Part shown: one piece after another, positions 26,646-34,099 of the stretch | Layout: the number at the start of each line of letters is the position of its first letter | How positions within the stretch are numbered: the stretch's first letter is position 1 | Assembly (NCBI RefSeq): GCF_028689295.1 | Contig: NZ_JAQTWL010000005.1 | Span: 1-64,000, forward strand | DNA length: 64,000 nt | DNA from: Rhodoferax sp. | GTDB lineage: Bacteria; Pseudomonadota; Gammaproteobacteria; Burkholderiales; Burkholderiaceae_C | Direction: 5' to 3' | Notes under the pieces: generated by a model | What the model was told of the DNA's origin: nothing | The model's database searches: none | What the model saw: only the letters and a program-made list of their open reading frames with translations | Position numbers and translations under genes: made by a program

Positions 26646-28091
26646 TCACTTGTACAACCTGATTTCGGTGGTCAGCGAGGATAGAGTTGTGATTCCGCCG
26701 AATTCGAGATATAGCTCTTTGTCGCCGGAGACATTGGCTCGCGTTTGCATGAGAAAGCGCCCGACCGCTTTTTTGGCCGCTGGACGGCAATTTCCACCGG
26801 CTGCAGAACATTGCACAATCAGAACATTCAATACCCGCCGCTCCGCCGTCTTGTAAGGCGCGCCTTGGCCGGTGGGCGGTGTGACGTTTTGGGTATAAGG
26901 TGTTCCTGTCGCGGGGTAGGGGGGTGTCACGGCTGTTCGCTCGCGGAGCTCGCTGGGAGGCAAGGGGTTTGGGGGGGTGGGTTCAGGGAGGACGGGGGCT
27001 CGCGCGGGGATAGGCGCGCCCTCAGGCCTGTTGAACGCCCATGCCACGCCATGATTATCGACAGTCAGGATGTCGGGATTAGTCGTGGTGTGCACGGTGG
27101 TGGCTGTCTGCTTCAGGGGTGGCGGACTCATCCAGTCCGCTACGACTGCTGTCGTATCCTTAGGCTCTGGTTTCCACCTGAAACCCCTGACGTTCACATC
27201 CGGCGGAGCTGTGGTCGGCTCGCACTGGGATGCCGAGGGATAATCACCAAAACGCGAATCAAGCGCGCCCAGCAGAGGACCGGTGCTGATCCCGGTATTG
27301 GTATAGACCGTGTTCGCAGTGGCCACTGACAATAACGTCTCGCCCCGGCATACATAGGGGCGGAACTCGTTGGCACTGGTGACGCTGCAGGGGGGCGTGG
27401 TGGCAAGCGGGTCGATCCAATACAGCGTCCCAGGACCAATTGGATTCGTCTCCGACGCCTTGTACGCCTTTCCGAGCTCATAGCCGCACATACCACCGGG
27501 GGTTACGTCAGGGCACTTCCTGTAATCGATCGCGCACATGGCCAGCGGTGTGACAGCCACCCGGTAAAACCCCGCCACTGCAAACCCGTAGGCGCCGGTC
27601 CAAGTGTTGCCAAATAAGCGTGCGAAAAAAGTGGTGAGGGTTCCGAGATCGCTGCTTTTATCTCGCTTTGTATCGACTTTGAGAAAAGTCTTGTCTGCGG
27701 CCTGCGTATCAGACGCAATGGTGCTTGCCTGTCGCCATTCACATCCTGGCCTATCCTCGGGGCAATTGTTGACGAAGATCATGGCATCCGTGATCACAAT
27801 GCCACTACTTCCCTTGAACGAGAACTTTGTGTCATTCTGCAACCCAATCGCCTTAACCGTGGCAATGGCCTGTGTGACACCACTTAGCTTTTGATTGAGG
27901 TCCTTGGCGCCCGCCAAAGCGGCCGCATCGGCCGCGTTTTGCAGCTCGGTGCGCACCACGTAGGTGCGCCCCAGGTCGAACACCAGGGCCATGAAGCCAA
28001 ATAGCACCAGCAGCGAAAGCGCAAATGCGATGGCCATTGCGCCCCGCTGGCGCTGGGTAAGCGTCGCTTTCAAGCGTGTGACTGCATTCAT
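26646..28091 (-). CDS. tadG: Tad pilus protein TadG-like
   Basis: A 481-residue protein with an N-terminal TadE/TadG signature (QRGAMAIAFALSLLVLFGF) and the DAAALAGAKDL pattern after it, typical of TadG. The long periplasmic part is rich in Pro and Thr between about 290 and 420 (PTPPNPLPPSEL). Composition there differs from its neighbours and it is likely flexible. Its place, between the secretin lipoprotein and tadE, fits TadG. Confidence 0.83.
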   Translation of the reverse strand: MNAVTRLKATLTQRQRGAMAIAFALSLLVLFGFMALVFDLGRTYVVRTELQNAADAAALAGAKDLNQKLSGVTQAIATVKAIGLQNDTKFSFKGSSGIVITDAMIFVNNCPEDRPGCEWRQASTIASDTQAADKTFLKVDTKRDKSSDLGTLTTFFARLFGNTWTGAYGFAVAGFYRVAVTPLAMCAIDYRKCPDVTPGGMCGYELGKAYKASETNPIGPGTLYWIDPLATTPPCSVTSANEFRPYVCRGETLLSVATANTVYTNTGISTGPLLGALDSRFGDYPSASQCEPTTAPPDVNVRGFRWKPEPKDTTAVVADWMSPPPLKQTATTVHTTTNPDILTVDNHGVAWAFNRPEGAPIPARAPVLPEPTPPNPLPPSELRERTAVTPPYPATGTPYTQNVTPPTGQGAPYKTAERRVLNVLIVQCSAAGGNCRPAAKKAVGRFLMQTRANVSGDKELYLEFGGITTLSSLTTEIRLYK

Positions 28092-28120
28092 GGTTTTGCT
28101 CCTGCTGCTGTGCCTGGCGC

Positions 28121-28420
28121 TCAGTCGCCTGTCAGCGCGCCGCCAATGTTGATGATCTCAAATGTCTTGGGTGGCGACTTGAAGGATTCGTGGTAGCGGT
28201 CCTGCGCGGCGGCGCCGGCCTGGCCGTCGATGCCGAGCACCGGGTCGCGGTTGGCTGACGCATTCGGGTTGAGCGTCTGGGCGGCGCGTGCCTGGCGCAC
28301 CGCGTTGCCAAAGTTGGCATCGAGCACCGGGGTGGTGCTGGCGCAGGCCGTCAGCAGCGCCGCACACGCGGCGGCAGTCAATGCACCGCCAAAGCGGGTG
28401 GGGAAAAGTGTGTGTGTCAT
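28121..28420 (-). CDS. Small lipoprotein of the tad locus
   Basis: A 99-residue protein with signal and lipobox (AALLTAC). The mature part is soluble and holds VLDANFGNAVRQARAAQTLNP, with a conserved-looking C-terminus (YHESFKSPPKTFEIINIGG). It lies between the secretin and tadG, where other tad loci carry CpaD/RcpB-type accessory genes. It is far shorter than CpaD, so homology is not claimed. A role in secretin assembly is inferred from place and lipoprotein nature. Confidence 0.75.
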   Translation of the reverse strand: MTHTLFPTRFGGALTAAACAALLTACASTTPVLDANFGNAVRQARAAQTLNPNASANRDPVLGIDGQAGAAAQDRYHESFKSPPKTFEIINIGGALTGD

Positions 28421-28431
28421 GATGAAACTCC

Positions 28432-29985
28432 TTACTTGACTTCCATGCCACCGGTGGCATTGATCGGGGCCGCATTGGCCGGGGCGCTGCGCTTGTCGGC
28501 CGGAATGTCTTCATGGCCCGAGCCTTCTAGCTTGTTGCCTAAAAAGAACTCGCTACGGTTGGGCGGCGTAAAGCTGTCGGTCGGCAGGCTGTAGTTGGGG
28601 TCCAGCGGCTTGATCAGGCGCGGCGTGATGACAAACATCAACTCGCTGCGGTCGCCCTGGAATTCGCTGCTGCGAAACAGCGCGCCCAGCACCGGCACTT
28701 CACCCAGGCCGGGCACCCGGTCCACCGCCTGCTTTACGTTGTTTTTGATCAGGCCGGCAATGGCCAAGCTTTGCCCATCCATCAACTGCACCGAGGTTTG
28801 CGCACGCCGGGTGGTGAAGCTCGGCAAAATCGCCGTGACACCCCCGATGGTGGTGAAGGGGGAACCGGTCTGCGACAGCTCCGACACCTCGGGCGCCACC
28901 TTCAGGTGAATGCGCCCGCCCTCCAGCACGGTGGGCGTGAACTTGACGCCCACGCCATATTCTTTTTCTTCCAGCGTGATGGTGGTGCCACCTGCATCGT
29001 TGGTGCGCCCCACCGGGATGAATATCTTGCCTCCCGCCAGGAAGCTGGCCTCTTGCCCGCTGATGGCGACCAGGTTGGGCTCGGCCAGGATTTTGATCAG
29101 GCCATCGTTCTTCTCAAGATCAACTGAGAGACCGTTCGTGCCGTTCTTGATGGCACTGAACAGACCGGCACCGCCACTCAACAGATTGGAGCCAATGCCA
29201 TACACCCAGCTGCCGTTGGTTTGTGTGGCGTTGAATTGGGCGCCCATCTTGTCCATCAACGTCTTGGACACCTCGGCCACCTTCACCTCCAGCATGACCT
29301 GCTGGGCTTCGGCAATCTGCAACAGGTTCACCACCTTGGCACTGGCCGCGCCTGCGCCACCGCTGGTGCTGCTCACCTGGAGCTTGGTGCCGGGTGCCAC
29401 CTTGGCGTCGCCGGCGACGATGGGAAGATCAATACTCTTGTTCACGTCTCGCACGAAGGCGTTGGCAATGTCTTCGGCCGCCTTGGCCTTGACGGCGCTG
29501 GAGACCGTGCCGGTCAGAATGACCGAATCCGCCGCAGGGCGCACCCTGATGCCCTTTTCGCCAGGCAGCAGCTCATGAATCTTGGCCTCCATGCGCGCCA
29601 CGTCGATGTTCACGTTGACATCGATCGCCGTGGGGCCGGCGCCCTTGCGCCAGATGATCAGGTTGGTCGAACCGTAGGTCTTGCCCAGCAGGTAGAGTTC
29701 GGTCGAACTGATCAGGGTGACGTCGGCCACGGTCGGGTTGCCGACCGAAATGCGCGTGATGGCCGAGGGCAGCCGCATCATGGTGGACTTGCCGATGGTC
29801 AGGTTCAGCGCCGGCCCGACCGTGGACAGATCGGTGTTGACCTCAGCTGCCACCGGGGTGGCTTTGGTCGCGGTGGTGCCCTTGATCACGGCGGGCGCTT
29901 GCGCCAGCGCAGTGGTTGCGGCCAGCGCGGCAGCCATGGCCACACAGAGGGAAGCCGACAGGGGGGTGTGCAAAAGGTTTTTCAT
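28432..29985 (-). CDS. rcpA: Tad outer-membrane secretin RcpA/CpaC
   Basis: A 517-residue outer-membrane secretin for the Flp pilus. It has a signal peptide, an N-terminal pilus-formation domain (LTIGKSTMMRLPSAITRISV, then VADVTLISSTELYLLGKTYG), a BON-like segment (about 130-175), and the C-terminal secretin barrel (ending with ELMFVITPRLIKPL). ATG 29985 gives the proper signal. It follows cpaB by 10 bases. Confidence 0.94.
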   Translation of the reverse strand: MKNLLHTPLSASLCVAMAAALAATTALAQAPAVIKGTTATKATPVAAEVNTDLSTVGPALNLTIGKSTMMRLPSAITRISVGNPTVADVTLISSTELYLLGKTYGSTNLIIWRKGAGPTAIDVNVNIDVARMEAKIHELLPGEKGIRVRPAADSVILTGTVSSAVKAKAAEDIANAFVRDVNKSIDLPIVAGDAKVAPGTKLQVSSTSGGAGAASAKVVNLLQIAEAQQVMLEVKVAEVSKTLMDKMGAQFNATQTNGSWVYGIGSNLLSGGAGLFSAIKNGTNGLSVDLEKNDGLIKILAEPNLVAISGQEASFLAGGKIFIPVGRTNDAGGTTITLEEKEYGVGVKFTPTVLEGGRIHLKVAPEVSELSQTGSPFTTIGGVTAILPSFTTRRAQTSVQLMDGQSLAIAGLIKNNVKQAVDRVPGLGEVPVLGALFRSSEFQGDRSELMFVITPRLIKPLDPNYSLPTDSFTPPNRSEFFLGNKLEGSGHEDIPADKRSAPANAAPINATGGMEVK

Positions 29986-29995
29986 GGTCTTTTCC

Positions 29996-30841
29996 TTAAA
30001 ATTCTGCGGTTGCTTTTTGCAGGCCACGGATCACTTCCACGCGGTCTTTGGGTTCTTCGGCCGGTTTTGTGGCCACGGGCTTGGGCGGGGACCGCCGTAC
30101 CACCTTTTTGACCGGAGCCGACGCGGCGGCAGCCACCGGAGCCGGTGGCTCGGCGGAAAACAGGTTTTGCTGGCGCACGCCGTCAGTGGCGGCATCCTGG
30201 GTGTCAACCTGGTTGCGCAGAATCAGCGACAGCGTGCCGATGTTGCGTGCCAGGTCGATTTTTTCGGCCTGCTCTGGCGTGACCTCCAGCGTCACGGCAT
30301 TGACCACTTTGGGTTTGGTTTCGTCGGGCCGCTGCGCCTCTTGCGCAATGGCGAGCACCATGATGCGCTCCAGCACCACCCGTGACATCGGTTTTTCGCG
30401 TTCATCCCTGAAGTTGACCAGCAGATCGACAAAGCTGCCAGGCGCCAGGAAACCGGCCACGCCCACCACCTCGTTGACCTTGACAGTGATGGCGCGGTGC
30501 CCTGCCTTGATCACCGAGTCGAGCCCGGCCTTGGTGCCCTCGGGGGCCAGCTTGGGCGCCAGCACCGGTTCGCCCTTGAAGATACTGCTGCGCACCACGC
30601 GGCCCTCCACTTTCTTGGGGTCGTCAAAGGCGCCCTCTGGCACCGCACCCTTGGGCCACTGCACCGACTGCAACATGGTGGGCGAGATGGCCTGGCCAAG
30701 TTCCAAGTCGCGTGAGGCGACCAGCACCGTGGTGTTGTCGGTGGCGGCCTGCTGACCCATCCAGCGGGCGGCCAGCAACACCGCCGCGATGCCCAACAGC
30801 ACCGACAGGGCCAGCATGATGATTGCACGTTTGCTCTTCAT
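29996..30841 (-). CDS. cpaB: Tad pilus protein CpaB/RcpC
   Basis: A 281-residue protein with one N-terminal membrane helix, a SAF domain (about 40-105; VLVASRDLELGQAISPTML) and the RcpC/CpaB domain (ITVKVNEVVGVAGFLAPGSF). It is thought to help outer-membrane pore formation. The last 60 residues are Pro/Ala/Val-rich and end with Lys/Glu. The start ATG 30841 fits the MKSKRAIIMLALS leader and is preceded by AAGGAG. Confidence 0.92.
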   Translation of the reverse strand: MKSKRAIIMLALSVLLGIAAVLLAARWMGQQAATDNTTVLVASRDLELGQAISPTMLQSVQWPKGAVPEGAFDDPKKVEGRVVRSSIFKGEPVLAPKLAPEGTKAGLDSVIKAGHRAITVKVNEVVGVAGFLAPGSFVDLLVNFRDEREKPMSRVVLERIMVLAIAQEAQRPDETKPKVVNAVTLEVTPEQAEKIDLARNIGTLSLILRNQVDTQDAATDGVRQQNLFSAEPPAPVAAAASAPVKKVVRRSPPKPVATKPAEEPKDRVEVIRGLQKATAEF

Positions 30842-30842
30842 T

Positions 30843-32171
30843 TCATTCTCCTTGATTAACGGTCGGGCTGGTTTTGACCTGTGCCAACGGGTCGTTACCA
30901 CCAAAATAATTGGCCCACGCCCAGTCCAGCAATTCGGGTGTCATGCGCGGGGGCTCTTCCAGGTAACGCGCGAGGTCGGCAATCTTGCTGATCACATCGA
31001 ACGGCAGGCTCGGCAGATAGGGCATGAGGTTGCGCATGTGCAGCGTGTTGACCAGGTAGTCGATGCCGGCCGCATCGGGCGGCACGCCGCTGCGCGCGCA
31101 GGCTTGCGCCACCACGGCGCGGTAACTTTGCGCGTTCATGGGGAGCAAGTGAATCTTGTAACCCAGGCGCCGGGCAAAGGCCGGATCCACCAGCTCTTCG
31201 GGTGCCAGGTTGGACGAAAACACCACGCGCACGTCAAACGGTACGCTGAACTTGGTGCCGGTATTGAGCGCCAGGTAATCCACACGGCGGTCCAGCGGCA
31301 CGATCCAGCGGTTCATCAACTCATGCGGGCTAACCCGCTGGCGGCCAAAATCGTCCACCACGAAGATGCCGTTGTTGGCCTTCATTTGTGGTGGCGCAAT
31401 GTGCAGGCGGGTGTGCGGGTCGTAGGCCAGGTCGAGCATTTCCAGGGTGAGCTCGCCACCGGCAATCACCACGGGCCGCTCGACAAGCACCCAGCGGCCG
31501 TCGAGTGGCGCCGCGCGTGCCAAGCCGTGCGCGGGCGTGATGGCCACGGGTGCCAGTTGATGCACCACCGGGTCATAGACCTGAATCACCTCGCCGTCCA
31601 CATACACGGCATGCGGCACCAGAATGTGGCCCTCCAGCGTCTTGACCAGGTGCTCGGCCAGATAGGTCTTGCCGCTGCCGCTGGCGCCGTAAAGGTAAAT
31701 GGTCTTGCCCGAATTGAGCGCACTGCCCAGCGTGGGCAGCATGGCCGGGTCGATCACCAGGTCGCCCATCGCCTGCTGCAGGCGCGCGGCGCGCACGGGC
31801 GCCAGATGCTGGCTTTGTTCGCCCACCCGGGCCACGTAATCGGGCAGGGTGACCGGCGCCGGGCCGACGTAATTGCATTTTTCATAGGCCAGCCGGGCCT
31901 GGCGCTGGCCGGCGTCGGTCAGGGCATAGCTGACATCGCCTTCGAGCGCGCCGCGGCGCGGCACTTCGAGCAGACCGAGCTTGCGCATGTTCGTCAGCAA
32001 GTCATCGACAGCCGGCACGGGCATGCCCAACTGTTGCGCAATCTGCACCAGCTTGAGCTCACCCAGCCGCGCAAAGTGGCGCAGCGCCAGGTCGGTCAAA
32101 AAGGCAGCGGGCAAGCTGGCCGCCTCCGCCTCCGCCTGCGAGGGCAATGGGGTGTGTAACAGATCATCCAT
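30843..32171 (-). CDS. AAA+ ATPase with N-terminal winged helix, tad-linked
   Basis: A 442-residue ATPase. The first 100 residues look like a winged-helix domain (ALRHFARLGELKLVQIAQQL, then MRKLGLLEVPRRGALEG). A P-loop GASGSGKTYLAE lies near 160 and Walker B GIFVVDDFGRQ near 265; sensor-like FSSNL follows. No membrane segment is seen. It sits between tadV and cpaB and overlaps nothing, yet only one base separates it from cpaB. It is not one of the core Tad genes; the role in the locus is unknown, perhaps regulatory or remodelling. Confidence 0.82.
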   Translation of the reverse strand: MDDLLHTPLPSQAEAEAASLPAAFLTDLALRHFARLGELKLVQIAQQLGMPVPAVDDLLTNMRKLGLLEVPRRGALEGDVSYALTDAGQRQARLAYEKCNYVGPAPVTLPDYVARVGEQSQHLAPVRAARLQQAMGDLVIDPAMLPTLGSALNSGKTIYLYGASGSGKTYLAEHLVKTLEGHILVPHAVYVDGEVIQVYDPVVHQLAPVAITPAHGLARAAPLDGRWVLVERPVVIAGGELTLEMLDLAYDPHTRLHIAPPQMKANNGIFVVDDFGRQRVSPHELMNRWIVPLDRRVDYLALNTGTKFSVPFDVRVVFSSNLAPEELVDPAFARRLGYKIHLLPMNAQSYRAVVAQACARSGVPPDAAGIDYLVNTLHMRNLMPYLPSLPFDVISKIADLARYLEEPPRMTPELLDWAWANYFGGNDPLAQVKTSPTVNQGE

Positions 32172-32182
32172 GATGCTTGCTT

Positions 32183-32788
32183 TCAGAAATTGACCAGCGG
32201 GGCATGGCCGCTGAAAATCCACGCGCCGTAGGCCAGCAGGCCGCCAGCCATGGCAAGCGCGTAAGGCATGCGGTCAGCGGACTGGGTGGCAGGGTCAAAG
32301 CTGGCCGCCGTGCCGGGCACCAACTGACTGAGCGCAGTCACCACATTGAACAGAACCAGTTGCGTTTTGCGCACCCAGACCATGCGCACCATGGCCAGCA
32401 CGCCGCCCGTGACCAAAATGAATAGCGCCACATCGATGGCCGTGGCCGGGCCGACAAAGCTGCCAATGCCGGCCATCAGCTTGACATCGCCGGCGCCCAT
32501 GGCGCGCAGGAGATAAAACGGTAAGAAGACGGCCAGCCCGGTGAGCGCCCCCAGCAATGCGCCTTGGGCCCCCAGCGCACTGGGGTAGGATGTCAGCAGC
32601 CCGGTGCCACGAAGCCAGATTTGCGGGCCGATGAGGTTGATGAAAAGGCCAGCGCCCAGCGCCAGCAAAACGAGCGCATTGGGAATGCGCCGCTGCCGCA
32701 GGTCGAACACCACGGCGGCGAGCACCAGCAGCACCAGAGCGGTAAGGCCTATGGCCTGCCATGCTTCTGGAACGATATTGAACTGCAT
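32183..32788 (-). CDS. tadV: Prepilin peptidase TadV/CpaA
   Basis: A 201-residue membrane aspartyl protease that cleaves Flp prepilins and pseudopilins. The two catalytic Asp residues are in VFDLRQRRIPN and GAGDVKLM (the GxGD motif). It has about six membrane helices and no methylase domain, as usual for TadV. ATG 32788 gives the correct short N-terminus. Confidence 0.93.
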   Translation of the reverse strand: MQFNIVPEAWQAIGLTALVLLVLAAVVFDLRQRRIPNALVLLALGAGLFINLIGPQIWLRGTGLLTSYPSALGAQGALLGALTGLAVFLPFYLLRAMGAGDVKLMAGIGSFVGPATAIDVALFILVTGGVLAMVRMVWVRKTQLVLFNVVTALSQLVPGTAASFDPATQSADRMPYALAMAGGLLAYGAWIFSGHAPLVNF

Positions 32789-32862
32789 TTGGTGCCCTTC
32801 TACTTTCTTATGTTTGGTACTAACCGGACGAACCGGAATCATTCAAAAATCAATTCAAGGAC

Positions 32863-33021
32863 TCAGTGCCCCTTCACAGCAGCAATCACCTTGGCAGTCC
32901 AGTTGGACCAGCTCTGTGCATTCGCTTCCCCGGTAGCACCGACCCCCACGATGATGGCGACGGCGATCAAGGTGGCGAGCAGGGCGTATTCAATGGAGGT
33001 GACACCGCGTTGGTATTTCAT
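32863..33021 (-). CDS. flp1: Flp-type pilin, 52 residues
   Basis: Found by direct translation; too short for a 60-residue cut-off. The 52-residue prepilin begins MKYQRGVTSIEYALLATLIA, with the leader cut expected after Gly6 and the conserved Glu-Tyr of class IVb pilins (Glu11, Tyr12). A short soluble tail follows with WSNWTAKVIAAVKGH. The ribosome site is weak (no AGGA near), unlike the second pilin gene. It is 75 bases upstream of tadV. It could be a minor pilin or a pilin under translational restraint. Confidence 0.9.
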   Translation of the reverse strand: MKYQRGVTSIEYALLATLIAVAIIVGVGATGEANAQSWSNWTAKVIAAVKGH

Positions 33022-33086
33022 GGCAGGAAGTTCGTAGAAAATGGCGTCGATTGCAAGCTGTCATGAAAACAACAGAGTGATCCGCC

Positions 33087-33135
33087 ACCCCGTAACGGCA
33101 GGTGCTGGCACTTGGCTTCATCACCGTAACGGGGT
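33087..33135 (-). terminator. Inverted repeat between the two flp genes
   Basis: ACCCCGTAACGG (33087-33098) and CCGTAACGGGGT (33124-33135) form a 12-bp stem with one mismatch and a 25-base loop. It sits just after the flp2 stop on the transcribed strand and lacks a T tract. It may stabilise or partly terminate the flp2 message so that pilin exceeds the other Tad proteins. Confidence 0.5.
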
Positions 33136-33146
33136 AGCGAGTCGAA

Positions 33147-33338
33147 TTACGCGCATACAGCTGCGGACCATATTTTTTTTGCAATGTCGCAAAATAGTGA
33201 ATTCAAGTTCGTGCCCAGTTGGGTCGCACCAACAATGAGGGCTACAGCAACCAGCGAAGCAAGTAGCCCATATTCAATCGCCGTCACGCCCCCCTCGTCA
33301 CGCATGAAGCGGCGGGTGGCAAGTACAAATTTTTCCAT
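33147..33338 (-). CDS. flp2: Flp-type major pilin candidate, 63 residues
   Basis: A 63-residue Flp prepilin with leader MEKFVLATRRFMRDEGG, cleaved before VTAIEYGLLASLVAVALIVG. Glu and Tyr are in the class IVb positions. The C-terminus has two cysteines (SLFCDIAKKIWSAAVCA) that could form a disulfide. ATG 33338 has a good AGGAG site. As the first gene of the tad cluster with a strong ribosome site it is the likely major pilin. Confidence 0.94.
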   Translation of the reverse strand: MEKFVLATRRFMRDEGGVTAIEYGLLASLVAVALIVGATQLGTNLNSLFCDIAKKIWSAAVCA

Positions 33339-33359
33339 GATGACACTCCTGTTAAGTTG

Positions 33360-33388
33360 AACATTGGCCACTCACCATGAGCGGTCAA
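33360..33388 (-). promoter_or_regulatory. Possible promoter of the tad locus
   Basis: On the minus strand TTGACC (complement of 33383-33388) is 17 bases from AATGTT (complement of 33360-33365). The -35 is good and the -10 poor, 22 bases before the flp2 ATG. Confidence 0.3.
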
Positions 33389-33421
33389 ACACTTTGAGAG
33401 TCCGCTGCACCCTTGTAGAAA

Positions 33422-33439
33422 TTTCCCATCAGGAATTGC
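33422..33439 (+). repeat. Intergenic element B, copy 2
   Basis: TTTCCCATCAGGAATTGC matches copy 1 at 13276-13293 in 14 of 18 positions and keeps TTCC-N5-GGAA. It is 84 bases upstream of flp2. Confidence 0.5.
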
Positions 33440-33485
33440 ACTCCTTCGAACTCGCAGGGCTATTTTTGGCATCCTGAGAAAATCA

Positions 33486-33501
33486 GAATTGATAATTCGC
33501 A
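33486..33501 (-). repeat. Intergenic element A, copy 2
   Basis: GAATTGATAATTCGCA is the exact reverse complement of 13326-13341. It lies between flp2 and the divergent glycosylase gene. Confidence 0.55.
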
Positions 33502-33522
33502 TGGGTTTCTACAATTCGTTAC

Positions 33523-34095
33523 ATGGAATCGACTGTTCACGATCAAAAGGCCCTGTTTTGCAGGAAAAAAGCATCAGCGCCCGTTGTGAACGCGCCCACA
33601 CGCCTGCAAGGTTTGCCAGCTTTGGTGAATGGCCATACCCGGATGTTGGTGCTGGGCAGCTTTCCCAGTGCCACGTCGCTGGTGCGCCGGCAGTATTACG
33701 CCCATCCGCAAAATTCCTTCTGGCGGCTCCTGCAAGCGCTTTGGCCTGCCAGCCCGCTGCCCGGTGCCGACAGTTACGCCCAGCGATGTGACTGGCTGCT
33801 GGACAAGGGATTGGGCCTGTGGGATGTGTATGCGTCTTGCGAGCGCCAAGGCAGCCTGGACAGTGCCATCCGCCAGCCGCAGGACAACGACCTGGCTGGT
33901 TTGCTGCGCCGCTGTCCCGAACTGCGGCTGATTGCGCACAACGGCGGCGAGAGTTTTCGGCATGCGCGCTTGACCCGCACGCTGGGCCTGCCGGTGCATC
34001 GCCTGCCCTCCACCAGTCCGGCCAATGCCAGTTGGTCTTTCGAGCGCAAACTGGTGGCTTGGCGCGAGGCGGTGGGGCTGGCCGGTCTACTGTGA
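33523..34095 (+). CDS. Hypoxanthine-DNA glycosylase-like protein (UDG superfamily)
   Basis: A 190-residue protein of the uracil-DNA glycosylase superfamily, closest by motif to family 6 (DNA-deoxyinosine glycosylase). Visible motifs are LGSFPSATS, HPQNSFWRLL with the Asn, and the C-terminal LPSTSPANAS. It would remove deaminated adenine from DNA. The first 35 residues have no homology and the start could be further in. It is divergent from the tad operon and convergent with cusA, with 4 bases between. Confidence 0.82.
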   Translation: MESTVHDQKALFCRKKASAPVVNAPTRLQGLPALVNGHTRMLVLGSFPSATSLVRRQYYAHPQNSFWRLLQALWPASPLPGADSYAQRCDWLLDKGLGLWDVYASCERQGSLDSAIRQPQDNDLAGLLRRCPELRLIAHNGGESFRHARLTRTLGLPVHRLPSTSPANASWSFERKLVAWREAVGLAGLL

Positions 34096-34099
34096 CTGG

